Source: CAVRCA01 sp963719345 (GTDB lineage Bacteria; Pseudomonadota; Alphaproteobacteria; Acetobacterales; Acetobacteraceae). From it: DNA of 64,000 nucleotides. Both the position numbers and the translations under genes were made by a program. Below the pieces are notes generated by a model that saw only the letters and a list, made by a program, of their open reading frames with translations, made no database searches and had not been told where the DNA came from. Below, piece after piece: positions 1 through 9,485 of the stretch. How positions within the stretch are numbered: position 1 is the stretch's first letter; every line of letters starts with the position of its first letter. The stretch lies in NCBI GenBank assembly GCA_963719345.1, contig CAVRCA010000001.1:992001-1056000 (forward strand). Reading direction: 5' to 3'.

Positions 1-430
1 ACGGGCAGTCCGCGATGCGGTTGATCCCGCAGGGCGCACAGGCCGTGCGCTTGACGAGCACCGTCACCGACGGTCCCCGCGGCATCCATTCGGCCGGGCT
101 GTGCGAGGCGCCGAACACGCACACAGTCGGCACGCCACGGCCAGCGGCCACATGGGCGATCCCGGAGTTGTTGGCGACCACGCAATCGGCCTGATCGATC
201 AGCCGCTCGGCGGCCGCCCAGTCCGTTAGTCCGCAGAGGTTGCGCGCACGGGCGGACGGCAACGTGCGCACGATCGGGTTTACCGCCCCGCGTTGCGCCC
301 GTGTGCCCAGAAAACTCACCGTCGCCCCGAGCCGTTCGATGCAAAGCACGGCGAGCGTCCGAAAGTGCTCGGCCGGCCAGTCACGCAGCGGATCGTTGGA
401 CAGCGGCGCCATCACGACCGAGCCACGCAT
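1..430 (-). CDS. Glycosyltransferase family 9, C-terminal part (cut by window edge)
   Basis: This reading frame encodes the nucleotide-sugar-binding half of a family-9 (heptosyltransferase-like) glycosyltransferase. It opens with MRGSVVMAPLSND and contains the segment VANNSGIAHVAAGRGVPTV, the usual GT9 loop that contacts the donor, followed by VCVFGASHSPAEW. The ATG (430-428) overlaps the stop of the upstream frame (432-430) as TGATG. The N-terminal half of the same fold lies in that upstream frame, so the two are probably one protein split by a frameshift, although coupled translation is possible. The gene runs off the window. Acceptor unknown; envelope polysaccharide or lipopolysaccharide is the usual role of the family. 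Confidence 0.7.
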   Translation of the reverse strand, partial: MRGSVVMAPLSNDPLRDWPAEHFRTLAVLCIERLGATVSFLGTRAQRGAVNPIVRTLPSARARNLCGLTDWAAAERLIDQADCVVANNSGIAHVAAGRGVPTVCVFGASHSPAEWMPRGPSVTVLVKRTACAPCGINRIADCP

Positions 431-1803
431 CAGGCCACCTCGCGCAGGCGCCAGGGATGGCGCATCCGCAACCCGACCAGGGTGCAGAGCAGGAGCTGCA
501 TTTCCTGCTGATGCAGGCCGGCGAAGCGGCGGCGTCGGGTCAGCCGGCATCCGGTGAAGCGGAATGGGCCGACGCCGCCCGACGGGTCCACGCGCAGGCG
601 TATCTCGAGCGCCCGCGCCGGCGCCGGCGCCGGCAGGGAGAGCGTCAGGCGCGGGTAGCCGGTACGGCTCGCGACTTCCGGGCGCGGCACCCAGAGCGTG
701 CCCGTGCCCAGAACCGCCCGGCCGTCCTCGACCGTGACGTCGAAAGCGAGCTGGAACTCGCCGGTTATCGCCTCCACCAGCAGTTCGGCATCCCATTCGC
801 CGGCCTCGACATTCGCATACGGCCCGGAGACCAGGATCGCGTCGGGACGCCGTGCCTCGTCGTGCTCCGGGTTCACGATCGCCGGTCCAGTGTGGCGGCC
901 GATGTGGGTGTCGAACCGATCGGCCGACCAGACGTGCTCGCCGGCCCGCCCATCGCGGGTCGGGTTGGACATCGGCAGGGCAATGTCGAGAAACGGAAAC
1001 CGCTCCTCCGTGCCGAAGCCGGCGCGGATCGTCGCCTCGATCCCCCGCAACAGTTCACGAGTGTCCTCATGGAGACGCATGTCGATGGCGAGGTCGTAAG
1101 AGCGGTCGGCGAGCAGGCCGGCAAATCGGCGGGCGCTGTCGGTCATGCTGGCGGCTCCGCCATGCCGGCTCGTCGGCTGGCTTGCGACCTCCGGGAACAC
1201 GGCCCAGCCGACCACCCGGTCGAACAGCGCCAGCCGCCGTGCCTCCTCGCGGTTCCACGGTCCGCAAGCGAGGGTGATGTGAGCGTCGGGGAAGCGCGCC
1301 CGCAGCGTCTCGAAGCCGGCGCGAGCCATGATGAAGTCGCCGCGATGGTCGAGCTTCAGCACCAGGATGCGATCGACCACCGGGCTGGCGCTCTCGATGG
1401 CGACCAGGGGCTCGTGCGGACGGGGATCGGCCATGGATCGCGCCGGGCGCATCGCCTCGGGCGCGACGCGGCGGTCCGGGCGGCCGACTCGCTGCACGAC
1501 CACCACGATGTTGCCGGTCCCGTCATCCTGTTCGAGATGGCGCACGCGATAGAGAACCGGATCGAGCGCCTCCTCGATCTCGGCGAGCAGGCGCGCCGGC
1601 GTGTAGCCATCCGGGTGCAAGGTGGCGCCGGCTTGGCCGGACTCCACGATCACGAGATGGCCGGACAGCCGGACCACGCGGAACCACTCGCGCAGAGCGG
1701 CGCGGTAATCGGCGGCGGAGCCGAGGCCATGCCGGCTCACCACCGTTTGGCGACTTCTCGTCGGCAAGCGGGAGCGTCGGCGACCCGGCGTCGCCTGCGA
1801 CAT
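430..1803 (-). CDS. Methyltransferase-like tail plus glycosyltransferase 9 N-terminal half (frameshifted)
   Basis: About 457 residues. Residues 25-110 resemble the end of a class I SAM methyltransferase (DYRAALREWFRVVRLSGHL, then a segment ending in VRHLEQDDG). From about residue 140 (DRILVLKLDHRGDF) the GT9 N-terminal Rossmann half begins, followed by an insert of unknown type. The methyltransferase continues upstream in another frame: bases 1750-1860 encode GYASGFLTDDLFDVAGDAG and join this frame if one base near 1745 is removed, and a further frame change near 1870 reaches a possible GTG at about 1926. With the break at 430 this gives three frame changes in one gene. The SAM-binding motif I is not visible, so the methyltransferase may itself be incomplete. 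Confidence 0.55.
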   Translation of the reverse strand: MSQATPGRRRSRLPTRSRQTVVSRHGLGSAADYRAALREWFRVVRLSGHLVIVESGQAGATLHPDGYTPARLLAEIEEALDPVLYRVRHLEQDDGTGNIVVVVQRVGRPDRRVAPEAMRPARSMADPRPHEPLVAIESASPVVDRILVLKLDHRGDFIMARAGFETLRARFPDAHITLACGPWNREEARRLALFDRVVGWAVFPEVASQPTSRHGGAASMTDSARRFAGLLADRSYDLAIDMRLHEDTRELLRGIEATIRAGFGTEERFPFLDIALPMSNPTRDGRAGEHVWSADRFDTHIGRHTGPAIVNPEHDEARRPDAILVSGPYANVEAGEWDAELLVEAITGEFQLAFDVTVEDGRAVLGTGTLWVPRPEVASRTGYPRLTLSLPAPAPARALEIRLRVDPSGGVGPFRFTGCRLTRRRRFAGLHQQEMQLLLCTLVGLRMRHPWRLREVA

Positions 1804-1997
1804 CGAAAAGATCGTCGGTGAGGAAGCCGCTCGCGTAGCCGAGCGATGGGTCGGGTGAGCGGCATGGGACCGACTTCGGATGGGCGTTCCACCTCGGCCA
1901 TCTCGCTGCTCGACAGATTGGCCACGCTCAGCCCTCGCCCCGTGCGCGGCCCGAAGGGAAGCCAGATGTGGTTAACAGATCCTTTCCGGCACGTTCC

Positions 1998-3602
1998 TCA
2001 GGCCTGAGCGAGAGCCGCCGACCAGGGAGAGGCCGCGTCGCTGATCCCGGTGCGCCGGCCATCGGCTGTCTGCTCGACGAGGTTCGGGCAGGCGAAGTTG
2101 ATCGGCATGACGCCGTGCTCGACCAGTTCGGTCGGGCCAACCTCCTGCAGGGCGGCAATCACCTCCGGGGAGAACCGCTGATCGGCGCTGACCTTGTCGG
2201 GACCGGAGACGTCGATGCGCGGGTGATGCGCAGCGTCTTCGATGCTCATGCCGAAATCGGCCCTGAACGCCAGCAACTGGTACACCGCCGCCATGATCCG
2301 CCGCCCGCCGGACGCGCCGGCGGCGATCCACGGCCGCTCGCCGTCGCGCAGGATGACGGGCAGCATGTTGGTCAGCGGACGTTTGCCGGGACCGACCGAG
2401 TTGGGCCGGCCGGGACGCGGATCAAACCACATGATGCCGTTGTTCAGCAGCACGCCGGTCTGCGGCAGCACGACGCGGCTGCCCATCGAGGAGAGCAAGG
2501 TGGTCGTGAGCGCCACCATGGTTCCCTCGGCATCGGACACGGTCAGGTGCGAGGTGCAGCTCTCGGCCGCTTGCGGGCCGGCCGGGTTCGCGAGGTCGTT
2601 GCCGCCGTTCGTATCCCCCAGGCCTTCGAGCCGCTCGGCATAGGCCGCCCGCATGGTACGTGCCAGGGTCGCGAACCAGGTCGCGTCGGGCCGCGTGCCG
2701 CACTCGGCGCGCGCCATGCCGTCGATGACGCGCGCGAGCGTCGGCGCCGCGGTGAGCCCGCCGGTGTGCTGCAAGGTCCGCCCCCGCCAGCCGATCTCGC
2801 CGGCCGGCCGCGAATTGGCCGCGCAGCCCCGCAAATCGGCTTCCGTGAGCACGCCGCCCATCTCGGCGATGTCGGCGGCGGCACAGCGAGCGATTTCGCC
2901 CTCGTAGAAGTCCCGCAAACCCGCGCGCTGAAGCTGCTCCAGGGTGTCGGCAAGGCGGCCGAGACGGAAGAATCCGGGCTGACCCTGGTACGGCGGCGCG
3001 GGCGGCAAGCCTTCCGGCAGGTAAATCCTGGCGCTTTCCGCATAGCGGCGCAGGACCGCAGCCGAGAACGCGACTTTCAGCGTCGTGAACCAGTCCTGCG
3101 GCAGGCCGCGCCGGGCGAGCGCGATAGCGGGGCTGATCACCTCGGCGAGCGGCAGTCGGCCAAAGCGCGTGTGCATGAGCGCGTAGCCGGCGACCGCCGA
3201 GGGGATCGCGACGGAAAGCGGGCCGTGTACGTTGGCGTCGCCCTCGACCTCGGGCCAGGGAAACAGGTCCTGCTTCATGCGGCCGGTCAGGCGAAAGCAG
3301 GCAGGATCGATGCCGGAGGGAGCGACCGGACCGAAATCGACCACCTCGGCGCGGGTCTGGCCGGCCGGATGGACCAGCGCGAACCCGATCCCGCCGAGGC
3401 CGGAGTTCCACGGCTCGACCGCGGCCAGCGCCAGCGCGGTCGCGACCGCCGCGTCCACGGCATTGCCGCCGGCGTCGAGAATCGCCACTCCTGCCTCGGC
3501 GGCGCTGCGCGCCTGCGCCACGACCATCCCGCCCCGTCCGCTGGCTGCCGGCTTCTCGAGCCGCCAGGTCTGGGTAACGTGCGGTGGCGGCGTGAATATC
3601 AT
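1998..3602 (-). CDS. ggt: Gamma-glutamyltransferase family protein
   Basis: 534 residues, close to the usual size of the Ntn-hydrolase gamma-glutamyltransferase/cephalosporin acylase family. These proteins autocleave before a Thr that becomes the nucleophile and transfer or hydrolyse gamma-glutamyl groups. Thr350 in CTSHLTVSD is the predicted nucleophile; GGNAVDAAVATALALAAVEP near the N-terminus and LLSSMGSRVV plus LLNNGIMWFDP after the cleavage site are family landmarks. No clear signal peptide is seen, so the protein may be cytoplasmic and act on a small gamma-glutamyl or amide substrate. The ATG at 3602 was chosen because GAGGAA lies just upstream and the family homology begins there; the frame stays open further upstream without family sequence. 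The kinase gene at 3793 is divergent. Confidence 0.9.
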   Translation of the reverse strand: MIFTPPPHVTQTWRLEKPAASGRGGMVVAQARSAAEAGVAILDAGGNAVDAAVATALALAAVEPWNSGLGGIGFALVHPAGQTRAEVVDFGPVAPSGIDPACFRLTGRMKQDLFPWPEVEGDANVHGPLSVAIPSAVAGYALMHTRFGRLPLAEVISPAIALARRGLPQDWFTTLKVAFSAAVLRRYAESARIYLPEGLPPAPPYQGQPGFFRLGRLADTLEQLQRAGLRDFYEGEIARCAAADIAEMGGVLTEADLRGCAANSRPAGEIGWRGRTLQHTGGLTAAPTLARVIDGMARAECGTRPDATWFATLARTMRAAYAERLEGLGDTNGGNDLANPAGPQAAESCTSHLTVSDAEGTMVALTTTLLSSMGSRVVLPQTGVLLNNGIMWFDPRPGRPNSVGPGKRPLTNMLPVILRDGERPWIAAGASGGRRIMAAVYQLLAFRADFGMSIEDAAHHPRIDVSGPDKVSADQRFSPEVIAALQEVGPTELVEHGVMPINFACPNLVEQTADGRRTGISDAASPWSAALAQA

Positions 3603-3792
3603 TCCTGGGTTCCTCGGTCTTGCGGCCGCGCATCGTCGGACGGGCCGGGGGCGGCGGCAAGCGGAGGCTTCCCGCGACGTCGAGCCGTGCGTCGCTGTCG
3701 GACGGAGGCGAGTGCAACCTTCGCGGCTGGCGTGCATTGCCCAACAGTCGGTCCGGGAGCTATGGCCCGAGACCAGCGACAAGGGGGCGGTC

Positions 3793-4671
3793 ATGATCGG
3801 CGTCGAATGGGAGCTCACGAGCTTCCGCGCCTGGCGGATCGCGGCGGATGGCGGAGTGCGCGACAGCCGAGCCGGACCACGCGGCATCACCCGGGTGCAG
3901 AACGGACGCTTTGCCGACACGCTGCGCGATGAAATCGGCCCCTGGCTCGCGGCCGGCGAATCCCAGGTCGTGCTCGCCGGTGCCGTGGGAGGCCAGGGAG
4001 GCTGGGTCGCGGCGCCGTACGTCGCCTGCCCGGCGGGACCAGCCGAGATCGCTGCCGCGCTGGTCGACGTGCCGTTCCACTGGGCGCAGGTCAAGCTGCT
4101 TCCTGGCCTCGCCGCAATGGACGAGGGCGGGGTGCCGGAGGTGATGCGCGGCGAGGAAGCGCAGCTGATCGGCATACTGCCCGATATCGGCGACCGCGGC
4201 TTCGTCTGCCTGCCCGGGCGTCACTCCAAATGGGCCCGCGTCGAGCAGGGGCGGATCGACCGCTTCGCCACCTGGATGACCGGCGAGGTGCAGGCCGCCT
4301 TGCGCGCGCCGACCGCGCTTGGCCGCATGATGCGCGAGGCGCCGACGGACCTGCAGGCGTTCGATGAGGGGCTTGCCCGCTCCGCCGATCCCGGTGGCCT
4401 GCTGCACCACATCTTTGGCGTCCGCGCTTTGGGCGTTGCCGGACGGCTGAGCGAAGGGGCCGCCCCGTCCTACCTCGCCGGCCTGCTGATCGGCCACGAG
4501 GTGCGCGAAGCGGTGCCGCGCGGTGCCGTCGTGCATCTGATCGGCCCGCCCGACCTGACGCAGCTCTATGGGCGGGCGGTGGTCGCCTGCCGCGGCCGGC
4601 CGGCGGTCGGCCGGACTGACGCAGCGGCCCGCGGCCTGTCCCAGATCGGCGGCCTCGCCGGTTGGCGCTGA
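3793..4671 (+). CDS. dgoK: 2-dehydro-3-deoxygalactonokinase (DgoK) family protein
   Basis: 292 residues, the family's usual length. DgoK phosphorylates 2-keto-3-deoxy-galactonate in the De Ley-Doudoroff galactonate pathway. The segment FVCLPGRHSKWARV with following GRIDRFATWMTGE matches the conserved DgoK core (PGTHSKW, then MTGE). The usual Thr of PGTHSKW is Arg here. Start chosen at 3793 (ATG ATC GGC) because the family begins there; the frame is open further upstream. No aldolase or galactonate dehydratase is beside it. The next gene, 55 bp downstream on the same strand, encodes a lyase, so the kinase may serve a different sugar-acid or keto-acid route. Confidence 0.85.
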   Translation: MIGVEWELTSFRAWRIAADGGVRDSRAGPRGITRVQNGRFADTLRDEIGPWLAAGESQVVLAGAVGGQGGWVAAPYVACPAGPAEIAAALVDVPFHWAQVKLLPGLAAMDEGGVPEVMRGEEAQLIGILPDIGDRGFVCLPGRHSKWARVEQGRIDRFATWMTGEVQAALRAPTALGRMMREAPTDLQAFDEGLARSADPGGLLHHIFGVRALGVAGRLSEGAAPSYLAGLLIGHEVREAVPRGAVVHLIGPPDLTQLYGRAVVACRGRPAVGRTDAAARGLSQIGGLAGWR

Positions 4672-4726
4672 GCCGCCCTGCCCCGCCCGCGACAAGCGTG
4701 TTCTGATCGAGCGAGCCGGAGGTCCC

Positions 4727-6079
4727 ATGCCAGTCAATCCCGCCGACGGCCCGGTGCTGGGCACGCTCTACGGCAGCGACGCGATGCGCGCGGTGTTCGA
4801 CGAACGCACCTATTTCCAACGAATGCTGGACTTCGAGGCGGCGCTGGCCCGGGTGCAAGGGCGGCTCGGCATCATCCCGGCGGCGGCGGCCGAGGCCATC
4901 GTGGCGGCGGCCCGGTTCGACAACTTCGACCAAGAGGAAATGGCCGCCAGCGCCCGCAACGTCGGCTATCCGGTGGTCGGGCTGGTCAAGGGCCTATCCC
5001 GCGCCGCCGGCGAGCACGGCGGCTGGACGCACTGGGGCGCCACCACGCAGGACGTGATGGACACCGCGACGGTGCTGCAGGTGCGCGACGGCTTGGCCCT
5101 GGTGCGCAGCGAATTGCTGGCTATCGTCCGCGCTCTGGCGGCGCAGGCGGAGCGGCACCGGGCCACCCTGATGCCGGGGCGGACCCACCTGCAGCACGCA
5201 CTCCCGACCACTTTTGGTCTGAAATGCGCGATCTGGCTGCAACCGCTCGCCGTCCACGTGGAGCGCCTCGACCAGCTGCGCGGCCGGGTCGAACTGGTCG
5301 AGTTCGGCGGCGCGGCAGGTACGCTCGCATCGCTCGGGCCGGACGGCGTGGCGGTCCTCGAGGCACTCGCGGTCGAGCTCGGCCTCGCCGCGCCGGCGGC
5401 CCCTTGGCACGTCTGCCGCGACGGCCTTGCCGAGACCACCGGCTTCCTCGGCCTGGTCTGCGGCAGCCTCGCCAAGATCGCAACAGACGTGATCCTGCTG
5501 GCGCAGACCGAGGTCGCCGAACTCGCCGAGCCCTATGTCGCGGGTCGCGGCGCCTCCTCCACCATGCCGCAGAAACGCAACCCGATCGCCAGCGAGTACA
5601 TCCTCGCCGCCGCCCGCACCGTCCAAGCGCTGGTGCCGGTGATGCAGGGTGCGATGGCACAGGACCATGAGCGCGCGACCGGGCCCTGGCAGGCGGAGCT
5701 GCTGGCCCTGCCGCAGGCCTTCGTGCTCACGCACGGCGCGTTGTTGCACGCCCGCGCAATCGCAGAGGGAATGGTGGTCGATCCCGCCCGCATGCGGCGC
5801 AATCTCGACGCCACCGGCGGTCTGATCGTCGCAGAGGCCGTGATGATGGGCCTCGCGCCGCATCTCGGCCGCGGCGAGGCGCATCACGTCGTCAAGCACG
5901 CCTGCGACCGCGCGCTCGCCGAGAGCATCACGCTGGCCGACGCACTGGCGCAGGAGCCCGGCGTTCGCGAACGCCTGGACCGTCCGGCCATCGAGCGGCT
6001 GACCGATCCCGCCGGGTACCTCGGCAGTACCGGCGCGTTTATCGATCGCGTGCTGAAATACGTGCAGCAACTAGACTGA
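4727..6079 (+). CDS. Fumarase/aspartase-superfamily lyase (adenylosuccinate lyase / carboxymuconate cycloisomerase-like)
   Basis: 450 residues. The superfamily signature GASSTMPQKRNP starts at Gly275 and carries the catalytic Ser loop. TTQDVMDTA (around residue 105) and GRTHLQHALP (around residue 150) are the other two conserved regions. Length and sequence are closest to the 3-carboxy-cis,cis-muconate cycloisomerase (PcaB)/adenylosuccinate-lyase branch. It lies just downstream of the DgoK-like kinase and upstream of a sugar-type ABC importer, with no other protocatechuate or purine genes nearby, so neither PcaB nor PurB activity is well supported. A C-N or C-O lyase acting on a succinyl-type adduct is a reasonable alternative. 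Confidence 0.85.
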   Translation: MPVNPADGPVLGTLYGSDAMRAVFDERTYFQRMLDFEAALARVQGRLGIIPAAAAEAIVAAARFDNFDQEEMAASARNVGYPVVGLVKGLSRAAGEHGGWTHWGATTQDVMDTATVLQVRDGLALVRSELLAIVRALAAQAERHRATLMPGRTHLQHALPTTFGLKCAIWLQPLAVHVERLDQLRGRVELVEFGGAAGTLASLGPDGVAVLEALAVELGLAAPAAPWHVCRDGLAETTGFLGLVCGSLAKIATDVILLAQTEVAELAEPYVAGRGASSTMPQKRNPIASEYILAAARTVQALVPVMQGAMAQDHERATGPWQAELLALPQAFVLTHGALLHARAIAEGMVVDPARMRRNLDATGGLIVAEAVMMGLAPHLGRGEAHHVVKHACDRALAESITLADALAQEPGVRERLDRPAIERLTDPAGYLGSTGAFIDRVLKYVQQLD

Positions 6080-6210
6080 CGGGGCGCGCACCGCGTCCGT
6101 TGCGTTCCGCCGCCGGATGCTTCTAGATAGCTCCAATCAGTGACCTGCTAATTCGGCGGGACTGGATTGCGATGCCGGCGTAGATCGGCAGCATAAGGAG
6201 CGTCCGGAAG

Positions 6211-7584
6211 ATGAACGTGCCCATCCATGCGGTAGCGAAGCCGCGCGCCGGCTGCCCGGTCTCGCGACGCAGCGCGCTGAAACTCGGGGCCGCGGCCGCC
6301 ACCTTACCCCTCGTGCATATCCGTACCGCCGCCGCTGCGGGCAAGCTGACCATCGCCTTTTGGGATCATTGGGTGCCGGCCGGCAACGACGTGATGCGCA
6401 AGCAGGTGCAGGCCTGGGCCGACAAGAACAAGGTCGAAGTCCAGGCCGACTTCATCACCTCGAACGGCTTCAAGAACCTGGTCACCCTGGCGGCCGAGGC
6501 TCAGGCCAAGGAAGGGCACGACCTTCAGACTTTCCCCGGCTGGGAGACCCAGAACCATCGCGAGTTGATGGAGCCGGTGGACGACGTGGTGCAGCGGCTG
6601 TCCGCGCAGTACGGCGAGCCGGACGAGACCTTGCAGTATCTCGGCAAGTGGCAGAACCACTGGATGGCGGTGCCGACCAGCTCGGGCAATCAGAACAAGG
6701 GTCCGTGCGGACGCATCAGCGTTCTCAAGGAGAAAGCCGGGCTCGACGTGGTCGGGATGTATCCCGCGCAGGATGTGCGCACCGATGCGGCCAAGGACTG
6801 GACCTGGGAGGCGCATCTCAAGGCGGCGGAGGCCTGTCAGAAGGCGGGTCTGCCGTTCGCGATCGGCCTGGGCGTGACCGCGGATTCCGTCGATACGGCC
6901 GGCTCCCTGTTCCACGCCTACGGCGCGGAGGTGGTCAACGCCAAGGGCGACATCACGGTCGATTCCGACCCGGTACGCCAAGTGCTGGAGCATGCCCAGA
7001 AACTGATTAAATTCCTGCCGGAGGACGCCGTAAGCTACGACGACGCGTCGAACAACCGCGCGCTCATCTCCGGCAAGAGCGCTCTGATCTGGAACCCGCC
7101 TTCTGCCTGGGCCGTGGCCAAGCGCGACGCGCCGCAAGTGGCCGCCGACTGCTGGACATTTCCCGCTCCCGCGGGCCCGAAGGGACGCTTCATGCCACTG
7201 GGCGCGTTCATGTGGGGCACCTGGAAGTTCGCCAAGAACAAGTCTGCGGCGAAGGAGATGATCGAATATCTGATGCAGCGGGACAACGTCGAGGCGCGCT
7301 GCAACGCCGTCGAGGGCTACGACCTGCCGCCCTTCCCGAAGATGCTGGACTTTCCGGTGTGGTCGAACGTCGAACCGCCCAAGGGGACGGTGTTCAACTA
7401 TCCGATGCGCCCCGTCCACGACTCCAAACTGAGCGTCGCCTGCTCGCCAGCGCCGCCCGACATCGCGGTGCAGATCTATAACCGCGGCACGCTGCCGACG
7501 ATGTTCGCCAAGCTGCAGAGCGGCCAATCGATCAAGCAGGCGATCGCCTGGGCGCAGGAAGAACTCGAGGGCTACCTGCGCTAG
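6211..7584 (+). CDS. ABC transporter extracellular solute-binding protein, family 1 (Tat-exported)
   Basis: 457 residues. The N-terminus carries a twin-arginine leader (SRRSALKLGAAAA) with likely cleavage after TAAAA, so the mature protein is folded before export to the periplasm. The body has the layout of family-1 (MalE/UgpB-type) sugar-binding proteins: ITIAFWDHW-like first strand (residues 47-55), a helix-strand hinge and a long C-terminal lobe. It is the first gene of an importer operon: two permeases and an ATPase follow with gaps of 41, overlap and 7 bp. The ligand is unknown; MalF/MalG/MalK-type partners imply an oligosaccharide, polyol or glycerophosphodiester. Confidence 0.88.
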   Translation: MNVPIHAVAKPRAGCPVSRRSALKLGAAAATLPLVHIRTAAAAGKLTIAFWDHWVPAGNDVMRKQVQAWADKNKVEVQADFITSNGFKNLVTLAAEAQAKEGHDLQTFPGWETQNHRELMEPVDDVVQRLSAQYGEPDETLQYLGKWQNHWMAVPTSSGNQNKGPCGRISVLKEKAGLDVVGMYPAQDVRTDAAKDWTWEAHLKAAEACQKAGLPFAIGLGVTADSVDTAGSLFHAYGAEVVNAKGDITVDSDPVRQVLEHAQKLIKFLPEDAVSYDDASNNRALISGKSALIWNPPSAWAVAKRDAPQVAADCWTFPAPAGPKGRFMPLGAFMWGTWKFAKNKSAAKEMIEYLMQRDNVEARCNAVEGYDLPPFPKMLDFPVWSNVEPPKGTVFNYPMRPVHDSKLSVACSPAPPDIAVQIYNRGTLPTMFAKLQSGQSIKQAIAWAQEELEGYLR

Positions 7585-7625
7585 GCCCTCTCGGATCACG
7601 CCATCCCGCGCAGGGAGACGCCATC

Positions 7626-8576
7626 ATGGCCGACGGCACCAGCGTCCCGATTGGAGTGATCGACGCTCCCCGCGTCTCGGCGCGGCGCAGCAGCGGCATG
7701 CGGCGGTTCGCGCGACGACGCTCGACCACCGCGTTCCTGCTCTGCCTGCCGCTGATCCTGCTGATCGCGGGGTTGGTGGTATACCCGGCCTGCTACGCGA
7801 TCTACCTGAGCATGCTCAACAAGCGGATGACGCAGTTCGTCGGCCTTGGGAACTTCGCGTTCCTGCTCCGGCGCAACACCTTCCAGCTCGTCATATTTCA
7901 GAGCTGCTTCTTTGCGGTCACCGCGGTAATGCTGAAGGCGCTGCTCGGCTTCGTGCTGGCGCACCTGATGCACAACATCCCGTCGCGCAATCAGCGCCTG
8001 TGGCGCGGCCTGCTGCTGGTGCCGTGGGTCATCCCGCTGGCGATGTCGACCCTCGGATGGTGGTGGCTGTTCGACCCGTCCTACTCGGCCTTCAACTGGG
8101 TGCTCAACGCGCTCGGCTTCGGCTCCGTGCCTTGGCTCGGCGTCGGCTGGATCGCGCGGCTCTGCGTCGTCGCGGTCAATGTCTGGTTCGGCACCCCGTT
8201 CTTCATGATCATGTATCTCGCGGCGCTGAAATCGGTCCCCGAACAGCTCTACGAGGCGGCGGCGATCGACGGCGCGGGAGCGGTGCAGAAGCTCTTCTTC
8301 GTCACCTTGCCGATGATGCGCAACATCATCGCGATCACCGTGCTGTTCAGCTTGATCGTGACCTTCGCCGATTTCGACATCGTGCGCATCCTCACCGCCG
8401 GCGGTCCGCAGGACACGACGCATCTGTTCGCGACCTACGCTTTCGTCGTCGGCATCCAGTCAGGCGACATCCCGCTCGGCGCCTCGGTCAGCTTGTTCAT
8501 GTTCCCGATCCTGGCGGTGGCCGCCTACTTCATCCTGCGTGGGGTGACGCGGCGCAGCAAGGAGATCGCCGCATGA
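7626..8576 (+). CDS. ABC sugar-type permease (MalF/UgpA family)
   Basis: 316 residues with a hydrophobic segment at about 38-60 and five more membrane helices. The cytoplasmic EAA loop (EQLYEAAAIDGAGAVQKL, about residues 213-230) is the site that docks to the ATPase. The basic N-terminal tail (about 35 residues) precedes the first helix, as is usual for this class. Its stop overlaps the next permease start as ATGA (8573-8576), so the two subunits are translationally coupled and should be made in equal amounts. Confidence 0.92.
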   Translation: MADGTSVPIGVIDAPRVSARRSSGMRRFARRRSTTAFLLCLPLILLIAGLVVYPACYAIYLSMLNKRMTQFVGLGNFAFLLRRNTFQLVIFQSCFFAVTAVMLKALLGFVLAHLMHNIPSRNQRLWRGLLLVPWVIPLAMSTLGWWWLFDPSYSAFNWVLNALGFGSVPWLGVGWIARLCVVAVNVWFGTPFFMIMYLAALKSVPEQLYEAAAIDGAGAVQKLFFVTLPMMRNIIAITVLFSLIVTFADFDIVRILTAGGPQDTTHLFATYAFVVGIQSGDIPLGASVSLFMFPILAVAAYFILRGVTRRSKEIAA

Positions 8577-9478
8577 GCAGCGCCACAAGCGCGTCCGCAT
8601 CGGCTGCGCTGCCCGCCGTTCGCCGCCGGCCCCGCAGCCTCGCCAGCCAGCGCCGCTGGGCGCTTTGGGCCAGCTACGCGGCACTGACGGTGTTCGTCAT
8701 CATGTTCCTCGTGCCGCCGTTCTACACGGTGATGACGAGCCTCAAGACGTCGGCGGAGATTTCGGCGCAGACCGGCAATCCATGGATCGCGCATCACCCG
8801 ACACTGGCGAATTTCGTCGAGCTGATCGAGATGCCGGACTTCCAGTACTTCTTCATGAACTCCGTCGAGATCACGGTCGTCACCGTCGTCGTCTCCATGG
8901 TGATCTCCGTCATGGCGGCGTTCAGCCTGGCGCGGATGGGGTTCTGGGGCAGCTCGGTGCTCGCCACCGGCGTGTTCCTCACGTACCTGATCCCGGCCTC
9001 GCTGCTGTTCATCCCGCTGTTCCAGATCCTTGGCGCGCTCGGATTGATCAACAACGTCTGGTGCCTGGCGCTGGTCTACCCGACGCTGGCGGTGCCGTTC
9101 TGCACCTGGATCATGATCGGCTACTTCAGTTCGATCCCCAAGGAACTCGACGAGGCGGCGCTGATCGATGGCGCGGGCTACATCCAGATGCTGCTGCGCA
9201 TCTTCATCCCCGTCGCCATGCCGGGGATCATCGCCGCCACCATCTTCGCTTTTACCGTGAGCTGGGGGGCGTTCCTCTATCCGATGGCGTATCTCTACTC
9301 GATGGACCAGATGGTGCTGACGGTCGGCATCGTCAGCGATCTGGTGCGCGGCGACGTGTTCCAGTGGGGCAAGATCATGGCCGCCTCGGTGCTCGCCGCG
9401 GCACCCCCCATCATCATCTATGCCTTCCTGATGGACTACTACATCGCCGGCCTCACCGCCGGCGCCACCAAGGGCTGA
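8573..9478 (+). CDS. ABC sugar-type permease (MalG/UgpE family)
   Basis: 301 residues. The start ATG overlaps the previous stop. A basic, Ala-rich tail of about 35 residues precedes the first helix (TVFVIMFLVPPFYTVMTSLK), which is the typical MalG-type N-terminus. The EAA loop is KELDEAALIDGAGYIQM. It forms the heterodimeric channel with the upstream MalF-type subunit. The ATPase gene starts 7 bp after the stop. Confidence 0.92.
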   Translation: MSSATSASASAALPAVRRRPRSLASQRRWALWASYAALTVFVIMFLVPPFYTVMTSLKTSAEISAQTGNPWIAHHPTLANFVELIEMPDFQYFFMNSVEITVVTVVVSMVISVMAAFSLARMGFWGSSVLATGVFLTYLIPASLLFIPLFQILGALGLINNVWCLALVYPTLAVPFCTWIMIGYFSSIPKELDEAALIDGAGYIQMLLRIFIPVAMPGIIAATIFAFTVSWGAFLYPMAYLYSMDQMVLTVGIVSDLVRGDVFQWGKIMAASVLAAAPPIIIYAFLMDYYIAGLTAGATKG

Positions 9479-9485
9479 GGAACAC

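Noticed and set aside
301..1821. Long plus-strand open frame of 506 codons
   Set aside because: Antisense to the methyltransferase/GT9 gene; composition is Arg/His-rich shadow sequence without domains.
1968..3932. Plus-strand open frame of 654 codons
   Set aside because: Opposite strand of gamma-glutamyltransferase, which has all catalytic motifs; typical high-GC antisense frame.
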